Shown: positions 21,598-32,459 of the stretch, in pieces
How the letters are laid out: every line of letters starts with the position of its first letter
Numbering within the stretch: the stretch's first letter is position 1
Origin: Tragulus kanchil
Lineage: Eukaryota > Chordata > Mammalia > Artiodactyla > Tragulidae
Assembly (NCBI GenBank): GCA_022376925.1
Contig: JAIOJX010000005.1
Span: forward strand, 160,161,501-160,225,500
Direction: 5' to 3'
Length of the DNA: 64,000 nt
Notes under the pieces: model-generated
What the model saw: only the letters and a program-made list of their open reading frames with translations
What the model was told of the DNA's origin: nothing
Databases searched by the model: none
Translations under genes and position numbers: made by a program

Positions 21598-23063
21598 CCA
21601 CAGTCGCTGTCAGCTGAGTGGCGAAGGTGTTTTGGTGCAGCAGGTGCAGGAAGGATGTTTTGCCCACGTTCGAGTCTCCCAGGAAGATGATGTGGAAGGC
21701 GTAATCAGGGTTGGCCAACGGCTGGCTGATCGTGTGGTCCGCTGGGGATGGGGTCAGCCCCGTGCCTCTGGAGTCCATTCCTGAATCTTCAGGCCTGTTC
21801 TCTGCCCTTGGTTCCCTGGACTGAGGGGGATGTTGTTTGCCTTCTGTGTGAGCGCTTGTAGGCTGGGGCCTGGGTTGGGCTTCCAGCTCAGCCCTAACGG
21901 GAAGGGTTTGTGTAGCCTCCGGGGGCCCTGCTCCATCCTCAGGCTGAGCCTCTGTAGGGGGAGAGCCCCCTGAAGGTGCTGGTTTCCCAGGAGCCGGGGT
22001 TTCTGCTTCAGCCTGAGCCTGTGCTCTGTCAGGTAGGTGAGCAACAGGCGGGTAATCCAGCTGGGGAAGCTCTGAGTGCCCGGTTTTCAGGCCGTGAACC
22101 TCAATGGACAGTTCTGACCTGAAATTCTGCCCTCCTTGGTTCGCTGCTGTCCTCTCCTCAGCCCTGGGCTCCTCTTCCAGGCTCTGGTGGAGGAGAGTAG
22201 GCAGCCCAAGGACCCGGACGTGAGCTTCCTGCAGTTCCCCAGCACGGCTCTCTTGGGCATCTGGGCTCGGCTGGCTCTGCCCCAGCCCCTCTGTGGGAGC
22301 CTGACCCACAGGCTCCAGGCCCTGAGAGGGCTCATCCAGCCCTGCTGTGGGGGCTCCAGCTCCCGAGGACCCCGGCCCTACCTCAGAGCTGGCGCCGTGG
22401 GGGTCCTGACGGAGGGCCTCTCTCTGCCGGGGCGGCTTGGCTGGGATCGGCCCAAGCCCGGGGCCCGCGTCATCAGGGTGTGAGCCCTGGAACTGTGTGC
22501 TGGGCCCAGCTGGGGCCTGGGGAGGGGGCGAGGCCACATGAGGAGGGGGTCCGTCCTCCAAAGGACCAAACACTCTGAGCGCAGCCGCCTCCGGGCCCCC
22601 TGACTCCCCAGCGGGGGCCCCTGGGAGGCCCCAGTGGAAGTGGATCCCGGGGCCAAGCCCTGACGCCTCCTTCGGGTCCAGGCCGGGGGGCTCTCTTGTC
22701 TGCTCTGGGCTCACGTCCTGCCCGGCGGGGTCCACTCCTTTCTCTTCCTCGGTCCCGGAAGGGACTCCAGGGGGGTGCCTTGGAGACCCATCTGGATCTG
22801 AAGCTGGCTCCTGAGCCAACCGGAGAGCATGCTGCTCCGAGATGGAGATCCGCCTGACCACTCGGGGTGTCTGGGGGCCTGAGGAGGCTCCCGGGGTCGG
22901 GGGCGGGCTCCAGGAGAGCCGCAGTGCGCTGAGGGGGGTGCTGCCGATGCGGCTGAGAAGCTGGTCCCAGTCATCGTTGTCCCCAAACAGTCCAGGCAGG
23001 GGAGCCTCCTCAGGGGGTGCTGCCTGAGGGTCTGGAGCCTTCTCCTCCCCTGCTCTGGGGACA
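21598..23063 (-). CDS. RAB44: RAB44 coding exon 8 (linker and GTPase P-loop)
   Basis: 1,466 nt, the largest exon, with acceptor ctttccag at 23064-23065 and onward and donor gtaaga from 21597. It opens with an acidic/aromatic motif (LFGDNDDWDQLL) and then SPPPTPG...GPQTPRVVRRISIS, which resembles the matching part of CRACR2A. About 400 residues of low-complexity Pro/Glu/Gly/Gln sequence follow, probably disordered. The end starts the Rab fold: AFHIIFLGDSNVGKTSFLHL, with the P-loop GDSNVGKT at residues 801-808 and the switch I Thr in TATV just before the splice site. The frame is open throughout. A GTG-initiated 473-codon reading frame begins at 22861, but the exon continues 67 codons further upstream, so that is not the start. 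Only this copy is complete. Confidence 0.92.
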
Positions 23064-23331
23064 CTGGAAAGGGTGTGGGAAGCTACGGTCAGGGGAGGGG
23101 CAGGTAGACATCACACCCATCCTGCCTGCATGCCTCAGCATCGGGGGCACGCCTCACAGCGGCTCTTCCCTCCCGGGCTCGCTTTGGCAGGGCCTGTCAC
23201 CTGGCACAGACTCCCCAGCCCTGCCCGCACCCAGCCCTGCCCAAGGTCTATAGGGAGCCTCACCTCCTCCAGGGAGCCTTCCCCATCGTTGCAGCCCATC
23301 CCACTCTGCCAAGAATCAGCACTGCACTAGC

Positions 23332-23333
<2 letters not shown>

Positions 23334-23367
<34 letters not shown>
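23334..23367. repeat. (TG)n microsatellite
   Basis: About 16 uninterrupted TG units in intron 7. Confidence 0.95.
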
Positions 23368-23369
<2 letters not shown>

Positions 23370-23507
23370 CCTGGTTGTATGATTCATGTGTCATGCATGC
23401 TTGGGCACATGATTATCCCCTCCTCGCTTCCCTTGTCTGAGAAATGAGCGTAACAACCCTGACCTGGCAGGGTTGTTGTGAGGTTTAAGGAGGGAGTCTG
23501 TGTGTGG

Positions 23508-23720
23508 CTTCCCAGGTGGCTCAGGTGGCAAAGAATCTGCCTGCAATGCAGGACATGATTCAGTGCAGGACCCAGGTTCAATTGGAGAAAGGAATGAGAA
23601 CCCACTCCAGTATTCTTGCCTGGAGAATCCCATGGACAGAGGAGCCTGGTGGGCTATAGTCCATGGGGTCGCAGAAAGTGAGACACGACTGAGTGACAAA
23701 CATTTTCACTTTCACTGTGT
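23508..23720 (+). mobile_element. BovA2-type SINE
   Basis: 'cttcccaggtggctcaggtg', 'cccactccagtattcttgcc', 'cagaggagcctggtgggcta', 'agacacgactgagtgacaaa'. The left edge of duplication 8 falls in its tail, so a tail-only copy is present at 24791-24832. Confidence 0.9.
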
Positions 23721-23799
23721 GTTTTGGGTGCTGAGCCTCCCTCCCCTCTTCTAGGAAGCCCCCGATCTGCAGCCCAGCCCCGGGGTGGCAGCTACTTGC

Positions 23800-23987
23800 C
23801 TCGGTTCCTCCTCCATCTGCCAGGACACATAGCCCCTGGCAGCATCCAGGTGCCCCCTGGTCACCTGCAGCTGCCCCCGCACCTCTTCCAGCTGCCCAGC
23901 CAGGTCCCGCTCGGCCTCCCGAAGCTGCTGGTTCTCCGAGCTGGCCTCCTGCCGTGCGGAGCTGAGGTGGTGGAGCTGGGCCTCCAG
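23800..23987 (-). CDS. RAB44: RAB44 coding exon 7 (coiled coil, GC donor, left copy)
   Basis: 188 nt with acceptor ctgcag at its start. It encodes LEAQLHHLSSARQEASSENQ, then QLREAERDLAGQLEEVRGQL and a Trp-containing end (VSWQMEEEP). The only donor that keeps frame with exon 8 (AG|T GTC CCC) is a GC donor, AG|gcaagt, at 23799-23794. This is the well-known minor GC-AG class with an otherwise strong consensus. The exon is duplicated at 24913-25100. Confidence 0.87.
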
Positions 23988-24912
23988 CTGCAGGAGGAGC
24001 GGGGGAGGAGGAGAGAAGCCTGGCTGCCCTTCAGGGGAACACACCACCTGCCAAGGCCATTGTGGGGCACAGACTCCAGACTCCCAGAGCCTCAGCTTAA
24101 AACATAGCACTGGGTGTGACCCCCTCACTGGCCTAATTAGCTTCATTTCCTCCCACCCGGGAGAGACACTGGAATTGTCCGGACAGGGAAGGGAGAGGAA
24201 AGTGTGTCAGAAGGCCAGCCTGCCAGCACCCACAGGGACCACACCCTCCTCTGCTTCGTGCTCTGCAGCGGCCACTCATCCCTGAGCCCATGTGCTCTGC
24301 AAGGCGCCCACAAGACTGGGAGATGGAAAGCGGCTTGACCCTGCCGAATGGAAGACAAAGTCCTCATAATAGCCTCCAGGGCCCTGCGATCTCCCCGCGC
24401 CTTGCTACATCTCTGACCTCCTCTCCCCCTTTGCGCCACCCCAGGCCCTGCTCTCAGTCTGTTCCAGCCCCCAGGTCCCTTTACTGGTTCTTGAGTCTTT
24501 CATGAACCAGTAAATCATGCCCACCTCAGGGCTTTTGCACTTGCTGTTCCCCCGTGCCCAGAATGCTCTTCCCTCAAATAACCACACGGCCCGCTCCTCC
24601 CCTCCTTCAGGTCTTTACTCCAAAGTTGTCATCTTAGTGAACCTTCCCTGACCCCCCTATCAAAATCTTCCTATCCCTTGCCCTGTTTAATTTGAGTCTC
24701 CTTAGCAGTTTCACTTAATTCTGTTTTTTTCAGATTCCTAACTTGCTTATTCATCTATGCTTGGCACATAGTGGGTGACTACCATAGTCGGTGAGACACG
24801 ACTGAGTGACAAACATTTTCACTTTCACTGTGTGTTTTGGGTGCTGAGCCTCCCTCCCCTCTTCTAGGAAGCCCCCGATCTGCAGCCCAGCCCCGGGGTG
24901 GCAGCTACTTGC

Positions 24913-25100
24913 CTCGGTTCCTCCTCCATCTGCCAGGACACATAGCCCCTGGCAGCATCCAGGTGCCCCCTGGTCACCTGCAGCTGCCCCCGCACCTCTT
25001 CCAGCTGCCCAGCCAGGTCCCGCTCGGCCTCCCGAAGCTGCTGGTTCTCCGAGCTGGCCTCCTGCCGTGCGGAGCTGAGGTGGTGGAGCTGGGCCTCCAG
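24913..25100 (-). other. RAB44: Second copy of RAB44 exon 7
   Basis: Same sequence as 23800-23987, including the GC donor, in the right-hand unit of the 23678/24791 duplication. Splicing both copies would add 188 nt and shift the frame. Confidence 0.85.
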
Positions 25101-26401
25101 CTGCAGGAGGAGCGGGGGAGGAGGAGAGAAGCCTGGCTGCCCTTCAGGGGAACACACCACCTGCCAAGGCCATTGTGGGGCACAGACTCCAGACTCCCAG
25201 AGCCTCAGCTTAAAACATAGCACTGGGTGTGACCCCCTCACTGGCCTAATTAGCTTCATTTCCTCCCACCCGGGAGAGACACTGGAATTGTCCGGACGGG
25301 GAAAGGGGAGAGGAAAGTGTGTCAGAAGGCCAGCCTGCCAGCACCCACAGGGACCACACCCTCCTCTGCTTCGTGCTCTGCAGCGGCCACTCATCCCTGA
25401 GCCCATGTGCTCTGCAAGGCGCCCACAAGACTGGGAGATGGAAAGCGGCTTGACCCTGCCGAATGGAAGACAAAGTCCTCATAATAGCCTCCAGGGCCCT
25501 GCGATCTCCCCGCGCCTTGCTACATCTCTGACCTCCTCTCCCCCTTTGCGCCACCCCAGGCCCTGCTCTCAGTCTGTTCCAGCCCCCAGGTCCCTTTACT
25601 GGTTCTTGAGTCTTTCATGAACCAGTAAATCATGCCCACCTCAGGGCTTTTGCACTTGCTGTTCCCCCGTGCCCAGAATGCTCTTCCCTCAAATAACCAC
25701 ACGGCCCGCTCCTCCCCTCCTTCAGGTCTTTACTCCAAAGTTGTCATCTTAGTGAACCTTCCCTGACCCCCCTATCAAAATCTTCCTATCCCTTGCCCTG
25801 TTTAATTTGAGTCTCCTTAGCAGTTTCACTAATCTGTTACAGATTCTACTTGCTTATTCATCTATTTCCCTGACTAGCCAATAACTCCACAGTCAGGAAG
25901 TGTCTGTGACTATTATGTCCCCTGGAAACTAGCATGATGCTTGGCACATAGTGGGTGCACTATCCATAGTCGCTGGACGAAGGAAGGCAGGACAAAATGT
26001 GTGGACTTCCTGTCTACTTTCCTGTGTAGACAGTCCAGCCTCCTCCCTCGGTGAAGGGGCCCGCCTTAGTCTCCATGGGACGGCTACCCTAGAGACTCCT
26101 GGGAAATAAGCCTGTGTCAGGAGAGTGACCAGGTGGCAGGACCAGGAAGGCAATGGTCAGGGAGGCTCTGAGAACCTGGTCCAGAGATGAAGGGATGCTG
26201 GTTGTCTTGGTTACAACAGCCAGTGCTTTTACTAAGGTCAGAGGTCTGGAAGTTGAGGAAGGAAGAGACGGGGGGCAGGGTATCAGACCCAAAGGCTTGG
26301 CCACAGTGAGGCCTGGGGTGTCAGGACAGCAAGTATTCTAACCAGGAAGCTAGGTCAGGTCCAGAGACATTAACAACTAGGATGTACCTGGCTAAAAAGT
26401 G

Positions 26402-26466
26402 CCTTTGAGTTTTTCCGTGAGATGTTATGGAAAAACCCAAACAGACTTTCTGGCCAAGTCAATATA
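26402..26466. mobile_element. Mariner-derived MITE
   Basis: 'gagtttttccgtgagatgtt', 'atggaaaaacccaaacagac', 'tttctggccaagtcaatata' match the short palindromic bovine mariner-derived element (gttcgttcgggtttttcc ... cgaactttttggcc type). Confidence 0.7.
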
Positions 26467-26890
26467 AAGCACCTATTACCTGCCAGGCACCATCTTGGGC
26501 CCTCAAATACAGCCCCTCTAATCATCACAGCAGCGTTCTAAGGCCAAAGCCCTGATCCCTGTTTCTCTGATGAGGAAAGCAAGGCTCAGAGAGGTTAAAA
26601 ACCTGCCCAAGGTCATTCTGCTGACGATGGCGATGAAAGCTGAACACCACGTACCACCACGCCTCTCCAAGGTCGAGGCTTCAGGTTTGCCCAGTGCTTT
26701 CTGGTTTTGAAAGGCTTTTCCGTTTATCATCTCGTTTGACACAACTAGCCAGCGAGCCGCAGTCGATGTGGCTATTCCCATTTTACAGTTGGAGAAACGA
26801 AGGCCAAGACAAGCAAAATTCCGTCCTGAGGTGTGCATGGTTTTTTGTTGGAAAAGCAGGAATTTGAACCTGGACCTTCTCACTCGTGTC
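26467..26890 (+). mobile_element. Two MIR fragments
   Basis: 'ttacctgccaggcaccatct', 'ctctgatgaggaaagcaagg' and, separately, 'tattcccattttacagttgg', 'caggaatttgaacctggacc'. Confidence 0.7.
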
Positions 26891-27063
26891 CCAATGCTTC
26901 CCCTGCATTCCCTGGCCTCGTCTCAGAAAAGGGCCAGAGACACCCCTCTCCTAGGGTCCCGCTCTGATGCAGGAGCCCAGCCAGCCCAGTGAACTTCCAG
27001 GAAGCGGGGTCAGGGTCTGAGAATCCTCAGAGATTGGGCTTCCAGGAGAGCCGTGTCACTCAC

Positions 27064-27159
27064 CTCCTTCTGGTCCCTGGTCAGCCGCTGCACTTCGTGC
27101 TCCTTGGCCTCCAGCACCTCCTGCATCTGGGAGCTGAGGGCCAGGCCCCGGGAGTCGCT
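27064..27159 (-). CDS. RAB44: RAB44 coding exon 6 (coiled coil, left copy)
   Basis: 96 nt, exactly 32 codons, phase 0 on both sides. Acceptor ctccccag, donor gtgagt. It encodes SDSRGLALSSQMQEVLEAKE and HEVQRLTRDQKE, continuing the coiled coil into exon 7 (LEAQLHHLSS). Confidence 0.88.
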
Positions 27160-27550
27160 CTGGGGAGCAGAGAGGTCTCAGCTCCCCCTGTGCTGCCGCG
27201 TCCAGGACCAGCTGGGCTGGGCCAGCCCTCCGCACGCTTCACCTCCACCAGGGCTGGTGTGCGGGGTGCAGGGTCTCTCCACGGGGAGGGGGCTCAGGAC
27301 AGTTTCCCTGGCCCAGGCAAGGAGACAGAAGCCCAGAGAGCAGAAGCAGTGGCTCTGGGGGATGTGTGAGAGCTGGAGGTGGCGAACACTCCTCACTGCA
27401 TCTCTCGGAGGAACACGGGCCCTGGGCTACGAAATCTCCTCCCTGCAGACCTCCTGCTGCCGCACGCCGGGCAGTCCCTGGCTCACTGCCTGGCCAGCAG
27501 AGGAGTTCAGGGCTGGGGCGAGAGGCCGGCTAGGGAGCAGGGCGTCTTAC

Positions 27551-27641
27551 CTCAGCCTGCAGCTGCTGCTTCTCCCGCTGGATCTGCTGCTCCATTTCCT
27601 CGTAGAGCTGCTGGACCTTGCGGTGGTGGTCAGTGTCCTGC
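27551..27641 (-). CDS. RAB44: RAB44 coding exon 5 (coiled coil, left copy)
   Basis: 91 nt with acceptor ttccag and donor gtaaga, ending in phase 0. It encodes QDTDHHRKVQQLYEEMEQQI and QREKQQLQAE, a Glu/Gln-rich coiled-coil segment. It is duplicated at 28629-28719 together with exon 6. The pair of exons (187 nt) is not a multiple of three. Confidence 0.88.
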
Positions 27642-28141
27642 CTGGAAGGGGCGGGGTGGGGCCAGGCAGTACCCTGCTCCCCTGCTGCTGGCAGGGTCGG
27701 CGCTGAGCCTGGGTTAGAGTCTGCCCCACTGCTCACCTCATTCTGGCAGCCGTCACCGACCCCCATCACCCCGGGACTAGTCGTCCAATAACAGCCCCTG
27801 ACCTTGGTATGCCCCTGATGTTGATCATCTGAGCCCATGCTGCTGACTCCCGTAACCATCACCAGGATGTTGGTCCCTGTCTCAAGTTCCCATTGCTCCA
27901 TCGCTCTGTCCCCGGGGCTGTGGGCCCACTCGCCGTAACCATCACCAGGATGTGGCCCTGTCTGCATGTCCCAATGCTTCCTGCATTCCCTGGCCTCGTC
28001 TCAGAAAAGGGCCAGAGACACCCCTCTCCTAGGGTCCCGCTCTGATGCAGGAGCCCAGCCAGCCCAGTGAACTTCCAGGAAGCGGGGTCAGGGTCTGAGA
28101 ATCCTCAGAGATTGGGCTTCCAGGAGAGCCGTGTCACTCAC

Positions 28142-28237
28142 CTCCTTCTGGTCCCTGGTCAGCCGCTGCACTTCGTGCTCCTTGGCCTCCAGCACCTCCT
28201 GCATCTGGGAGCTGAGGGCCAGGCCCCGGGAGTCGCT
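28142..28237 (-). other. RAB44: Second copy of RAB44 exon 6
   Basis: Exact copy of 27064-27159 within the right-hand unit of the 26887/27967 tandem duplication. Confidence 0.85.
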
Positions 28238-28628
28238 CTGGGGAGCAGAGAGGTCTCAGCTCCCCCTGTGCTGCCGCGTCCAGGACCAGCTGGGCTGGGC
28301 CAGCCCTCCGCACGCTTCACCTCCACCAGGGCTGGTGTGCGGGGTGCAGGGTCTCTCCACGGGGAGGGGGCTCAGGACAGTTTCCCTGGCCCAGGCAAGG
28401 AGACAGAAGCCCAGAGAGCAGAAGCAGTGGCTCTGGGGGATGTGTGAGAGCTGGAGGTGGCGAACACTCCTCACTGCATCTCTCGGAGGAACACGGGCCC
28501 TGGGCTACGAAATCTCCTCCCTGCAGACCTCCTGCTGCCGCACGCCGGGCAGTCCCTGGCTCACTGCCTGGCCAGCAGAGGAGTTCAGGGCTGGGGCGAG
28601 AGGCCGGCTAGGGAGCAGGGCGTCTTAC

Positions 28629-28719
28629 CTCAGCCTGCAGCTGCTGCTTCTCCCGCTGGATCTGCTGCTCCATTTCCTCGTAGAGCTGCTGGACCTTGCG
28701 GTGGTGGTCAGTGTCCTGC
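28629..28719 (-). other. RAB44: Second copy of RAB44 exon 5
   Basis: Exact copy of 27551-27641 in the right-hand unit of the 26887/27967 duplication, with splice sites preserved. Confidence 0.85.
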
Positions 28720-29258
28720 CTGGAAGGGGCGGGGTGGGGCCAGGCAGTACCCTGCTCCCCTGCTGCTGGCAGGGTCGGCGCTGAGCCTGGGTTAGAGTCT
28801 GCCCCACTGCTCACCTCATTCTGGCAGCCGTCACCGACCCCCATCACCCCGGGACTAGTCGTCCAATAACAGCCCCTGACCTTGGTATGCCCCTGATGTT
28901 GATCATCTGAGCCCATGCTGCTGACTCCCGTAACCATCACCAGGATGTTGGTCCCTGTCTCAAGTTCCCATTGCTCCATCGCTCTGTCCCCGGGGCTGTG
29001 CCCACGCCGCCCCAGGATCACCACCTGCATGTAATCTACGTAAGTGGAGCCTTGGAGTGAGGCACTGCCTTGGCCCTGCACCAGGACACGCTGGCCATTC
29101 CCTCTTCGGCTGAAGGCCTAACTCTGTCCTCCCCAGGAGGTCCCCTTGGTCACCTCTTCTTCTAGCTCAGCTCCGCCCACCCAGCTCCCAAACTCTACTA
29201 TGGGCCCCATGCCTCCATTCTTCTGAAGCTGAGAAAATTCACTTAAGGTTCAACTCAG

Positions 29259-29385
29259 GGACCTCCCTGGTGGCCCAGTGGTTAAGACTCTGCATTTCTA
29301 CTGCAGGGGGTGTGGGGTCCATCCCTGGCGAGGGAACGAAGATCCCACAGCCTGCCGTAGCACAGCCGAAAATAAAAAAAAGATT
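29259..29385 (+). mobile_element. tRNA-derived SINE
   Basis: 'ggacctccctggtggcccag', 'tggttaagactctgcatttc', tail 'gaaaataaaaaaaagattca'. Confidence 0.85.
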
Positions 29386-29436
29386 CAACTAAAATAGAAG
29401 ACGCACCCACTGTGCGCCCGCCCGACCACGACTCAC

Positions 29437-29583
29437 TTCCTCAGGGTCCGCTCCAGAGCCGCCTTGTCGGCCCGTGCCTCCTGCAGGCGACTGTTCATCT
29501 TGGCCAGAAAGCCCTCCAGGTTGCCTGCCAGCTGGGGCTCCTCCTCCCGCAGCTTCCTCCATAGCTGCCAGATTTCCACCTGC
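29437..29583 (-). CDS. RAB44: RAB44 coding exon 4 (coiled coil)
   Basis: 147 nt. I chose the acceptor ctcccag|GCAG, not the AG four bases downstream, because only this choice joins phase 2 of exon 3 (GA|G CAG GTG GAA) to the frame forced by exon 5 (AGG AA|G CAG). The donor is gtgagt at 29436-29431. It encodes VEIWQLWRKLREEEPQLAGN and continues through FLAKMNSRLQEARADKAALE, a heptad-like charged helix. It is present once. Confidence 0.88.
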
Positions 29584-29884
29584 CTGGGAGGGGAGGACGG
29601 CAGAGATCAGACAGGAGTGGGACCAGGAGGCAGAGGGAAGCCCTCTCCTAGGTGTTACTGGCAATGCTCCAAGCAACTTGGGCAGCCGCGCCACAAAACT
29701 CTATTTACACTCTGCAAGGTGCAACTCCAATGCCACCTGCTCCAAGAACCGCTCCCAGGTGTGCCCTTTCCCTTCAGGAACCCCCACCTCTCTGTCTCTC
29801 TATGGTCTGATGATTAATTGTAGGATGAGGGGACTTGCAAGTCTGGTGGCCCAGAGCTTCCAGCTGCCTGCTCTCTTCTCCCAC

Positions 29885-30020
29885 TCTGCGGCTGGGTGAC
29901 CTTTAGTGAGTCTCATGCTCTCTCTGAGCTTATCTGCAAAACGGCCACTGGAGAATGAGACATGCCCAGTGAAAGCACCGGCGTGGGGTCTGGCCCAGAG
30001 CTGGCATGGGATGAATGCTG
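29885..30020 (-). mobile_element. MIR SINE, antisense (weak)
   Basis: 'ggctgggtgacctttagtga', 'ctctctgagcttatctgcaa', 'gatgaatgctgctttca'. Confidence 0.5.
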
Positions 30021-30498
30021 CTTTCACAAGGTTTTAATGAAGTCCTGAAGACAGATGCCTGAGGGCCGAGCCCAGGCCAAGGTGCCAAGTAGGCAAATAA
30101 CCTGCCCCACCAGCCTGCACCCCAGTCCCACCCTGTCTGCCCCATAGCACCTTCCCCGCCCTCTGAGAGCTTGTGCTCACAGAGCCCTGTGGGACGGGGA
30201 AACCTGGGAGAACCTGGGCAGACGGGTGAGGGCGATTCCCTTGCTTGTTCTAACAGAGCCAGTGGGACCTGGGGCGGAGGTGGGTGGGGCATTTCTAGGT
30301 CAGGTCCCCTTCTCTAAACATGAGTGAACCCCAAAAGCCAAGAGCCTGAGACGGTCTCTAAGCCCTCCCGTCTCCAGGCCTGCCCAGCTCAGAGCACCAC
30401 CACGCCTGAAATCACTCCACTGGGGGCTCGATCCTCTTTTTGAATTAAGAAAACCTCCCTTACTAGCTTTGTATTTTTAGGGATGTTGATCGTAGGAT

Positions 30499-30628
30499 TT
30501 CCCTGGCAGTCCAATGGTTAAGACTCTATACTTCCAATGTAGGGGGCGCAGGTTCAATCCTTGGTTGGGAAACTAAGATCCCATATGCTGCTTGATGTGG
30601 CCAAAAAAAAAAAAAAAGAAAGAAAGTA
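30499..30628 (+). mobile_element. tRNA-derived SINE
   Basis: 'gatttccctggcagtccaat', 'gcaggttcaatccttggttg', tail of A15 then gaaagaaag. Repeated at 31592-31727 by duplication 10. Confidence 0.85.
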
Positions 30629-30974
30629 GATCCCTTTAGGGAGCACATCCCTCAGCTTCCTAATCCTTTTGGAGAGTGACCCTGTAGGGCAGGACAGGGA
30701 GGGAGGTCTTGAGAGGGATGAACTCTGAGGGAGTAGGCTTTCTCCACCTGGGGTTTCATTTAACCCCACAGCTCTTACGCTCACTCTGCAGCCAGGGAAA
30801 CACTGGTCAGAGGTTAGGCTACTAGCCTGCCACCACACGGCTAACAAGTGGTCATACCAGGATGTCCACTCAACTCTATCTGGCAGATCCCGCCTTGACC
30901 CTGAGTCCAGGCCCGGGCCCTGACCCCACTGACCCACAGTGCCTGCCTCTGCACCCCAACCATGCTGGCCTTAC

Positions 30975-31149
30975 TCAGCAAGTGAGCTGCTGGTCCCCAG
31001 TTGCTCCATGAAGGCAAAGAATGCCTCCTTCTCCTCAACAGCGGCCTCCTCCACCGCTGGGAAACCGGTGGCTATCGATGCTCGCTTGGAGGGCAGCGGC
31101 CTCTTCCTGTGGAGCCTGTGGATGCTCTGGCTGGAGCCAAAGATGTTCT
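30975..31149 (-). CDS. RAB44: RAB44 coding exon 3 (left copy)
   Basis: 175 nt, entering in phase 1 and leaving in phase 2. The acceptor is tccacag before 31149 and the donor gtaagg after 30975. It encodes NIFGSSQSIHRLHRKRPLPS followed by an acidic helix (VEEAAVEEKEAFFAFMEQLG). Together with exon 2 it finishes the EF-hand region and links to the coiled coil. An identical copy is at 32074-32248. Because 175 is not divisible by 3, using both would shift the frame, so only one can belong to the functional gene. Confidence 0.88.
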
Positions 31150-32073
31150 CTGTGGACGGAGTGGGGCAGAAAGGAGCAAAGTGAGGTTGGACTCCATCTC
31201 TTGACCTCCACCCTGCGCTGCCCTAGCCCTTGAGGAAATCATCTGATCTGTGTCAGTCACACTTATACAGGGCCAGGGTCACATTCCTCACATCAACCTT
31301 GAGAGCCCACTCAGGGTAGACATGCCCATTTTATGGAGCATCTAAGGCCCAGAGAGGGCAGGTGGGACCTGGGGCGGAGGTGGGTGGGGCATTTCTAGGT
31401 CAGGTCCCTTCTCTAAACATGAGTGAACCCCAAAGCCAAGCCTGAGACGGTCTCTAAGCCCTCCCGTCTCCAGGCCTGCCCAGCTCAGAGCACCACCACG
31501 CCTGAAATCACTCCACTGGGGGCTCGATCCTCTTTTTGAATTAAGAAAACCTCCCTTACTAGCTTTGTATTTTTAGGGATGTTGATCGTAGGATTTCCCT
31601 GGCAGTCCAATGGTTAAGACTCTATACTTCCAATGTAGGGGGCGCAGGTTCAATCCTTGGTTGGGAAACTAAGATCCCATATGCTGCTTGATGTGGCCAA
31701 AAAAAAAAAAAAAGAAAGAAAGAAAGTAGATCCCTTTAGGGAGCACATCCCTCAGCTTCCTAATCCTTTTGGAGAGTGACCCTGTAGGGCAGGACAGGGA
31801 GGGAGGTCTTGAGAGGGATGAACTCTGAGGGAGTAGGCTTTCTCCACCTGGGGTTTCATTTAACCCCACAGCTCTTACGCTCACTCTGCAGCCAGGGAAA
31901 CACTGGTCAGAGGTTAGGCTACTAGCCTGCCACCACACGGCTAACAAGTGGTCAGACCAGGATGTCCACTCAACTCTATCTGGCAGCTCCCGCCTTGACC
32001 CTGAGTCCAGGCCGGTCCCTGACCCCACTGACCCACAGTGCCTGCCTCTGCACCCCAACCATGCTGGCCTTAC

Positions 32074-32248
32074 TCAGCAAGTGAGCTGCTGGTCCCCAGT
32101 TGCTCCATGAAGGCAAAGAATGCCTCCTTCTCCTCAACAGCGGCCTCCTCCACCGCTGGGAAACCGGTGGCTATCGATGCTCGCTTGGAGGGCAGCGGCC
32201 TCTTCCTGTGGAGCCTGTGGATGCTCTGGCTGGAGCCAAAGATGTTCT
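32074..32248 (-). other. RAB44: Second copy of RAB44 exon 3
   Basis: Identical to 30975-31149, splice sites included, and lies in the right-hand copy of the 30262/31372 tandem duplication. Probably an assembly duplicate. Equally, this could be the retained copy and the left one the duplicate. Confidence 0.85.
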
Positions 32249-32459
32249 CTGTGGACGGAGTGGGGCAGAAAGGAGCAAAGTGAGGTTGGACTCCATCTCT
32301 TGACCTCCACCCTGCGCTGCCCTAGCCCTTGAGGAAATCATCTGATCTGTGTCAGTCACACTTATACAGGGCCAGGGTCACATTCCTCACATCAACCTTG
32401 AGAGCCCACTCAGGGTAGACACTGTGCCCATTTTATGGAGCATCTAAGGCCCAGAGAGG

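Larger units (their letters stand above)
19736..21907. repeat. Tandem duplication 7 (unit 1.085 kb)
   Basis: 19736-20820 and 20821-21907, with a sharp junction at ggg. The left copy holds a truncated exon 8. Confidence 0.95.
23678..25950. repeat. Tandem duplication 8 (unit 1.113 kb)
   Basis: 23678-24790 and 24791 to about 25975. Near 24730-24790 copy 1 has lost about 60 bp present in copy 2 at 25876-25937 and has extra T residues. Contains exon 7. Confidence 0.94.
26887..29004. repeat. Tandem duplication 9 (unit ~1.08 kb)
   Basis: 26887 to about 27920 and 27967-29000. About 45 bp of garbled link (27921-27966) repeats the local phrase 'gtaaccatcaccaggatgt' out of place. Contains exons 5 and 6. 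Confidence 0.94.

Noticed and set aside
21440..22861. A 473-codon reading frame as a stand-alone intronless gene
   Set aside because: It is the 3' part of RAB44 exon 8 plus read-through past the splice donor at 21598 into the intron. The exon also extends upstream to 23063.
27053..27706. 217-codon plus-strand reading frame, repeated at 28131-28784
   Set aside because: It lies opposite RAB44 exons 5 and 6, and its apparent conservation comes from the tandem duplication. No splice or start context.
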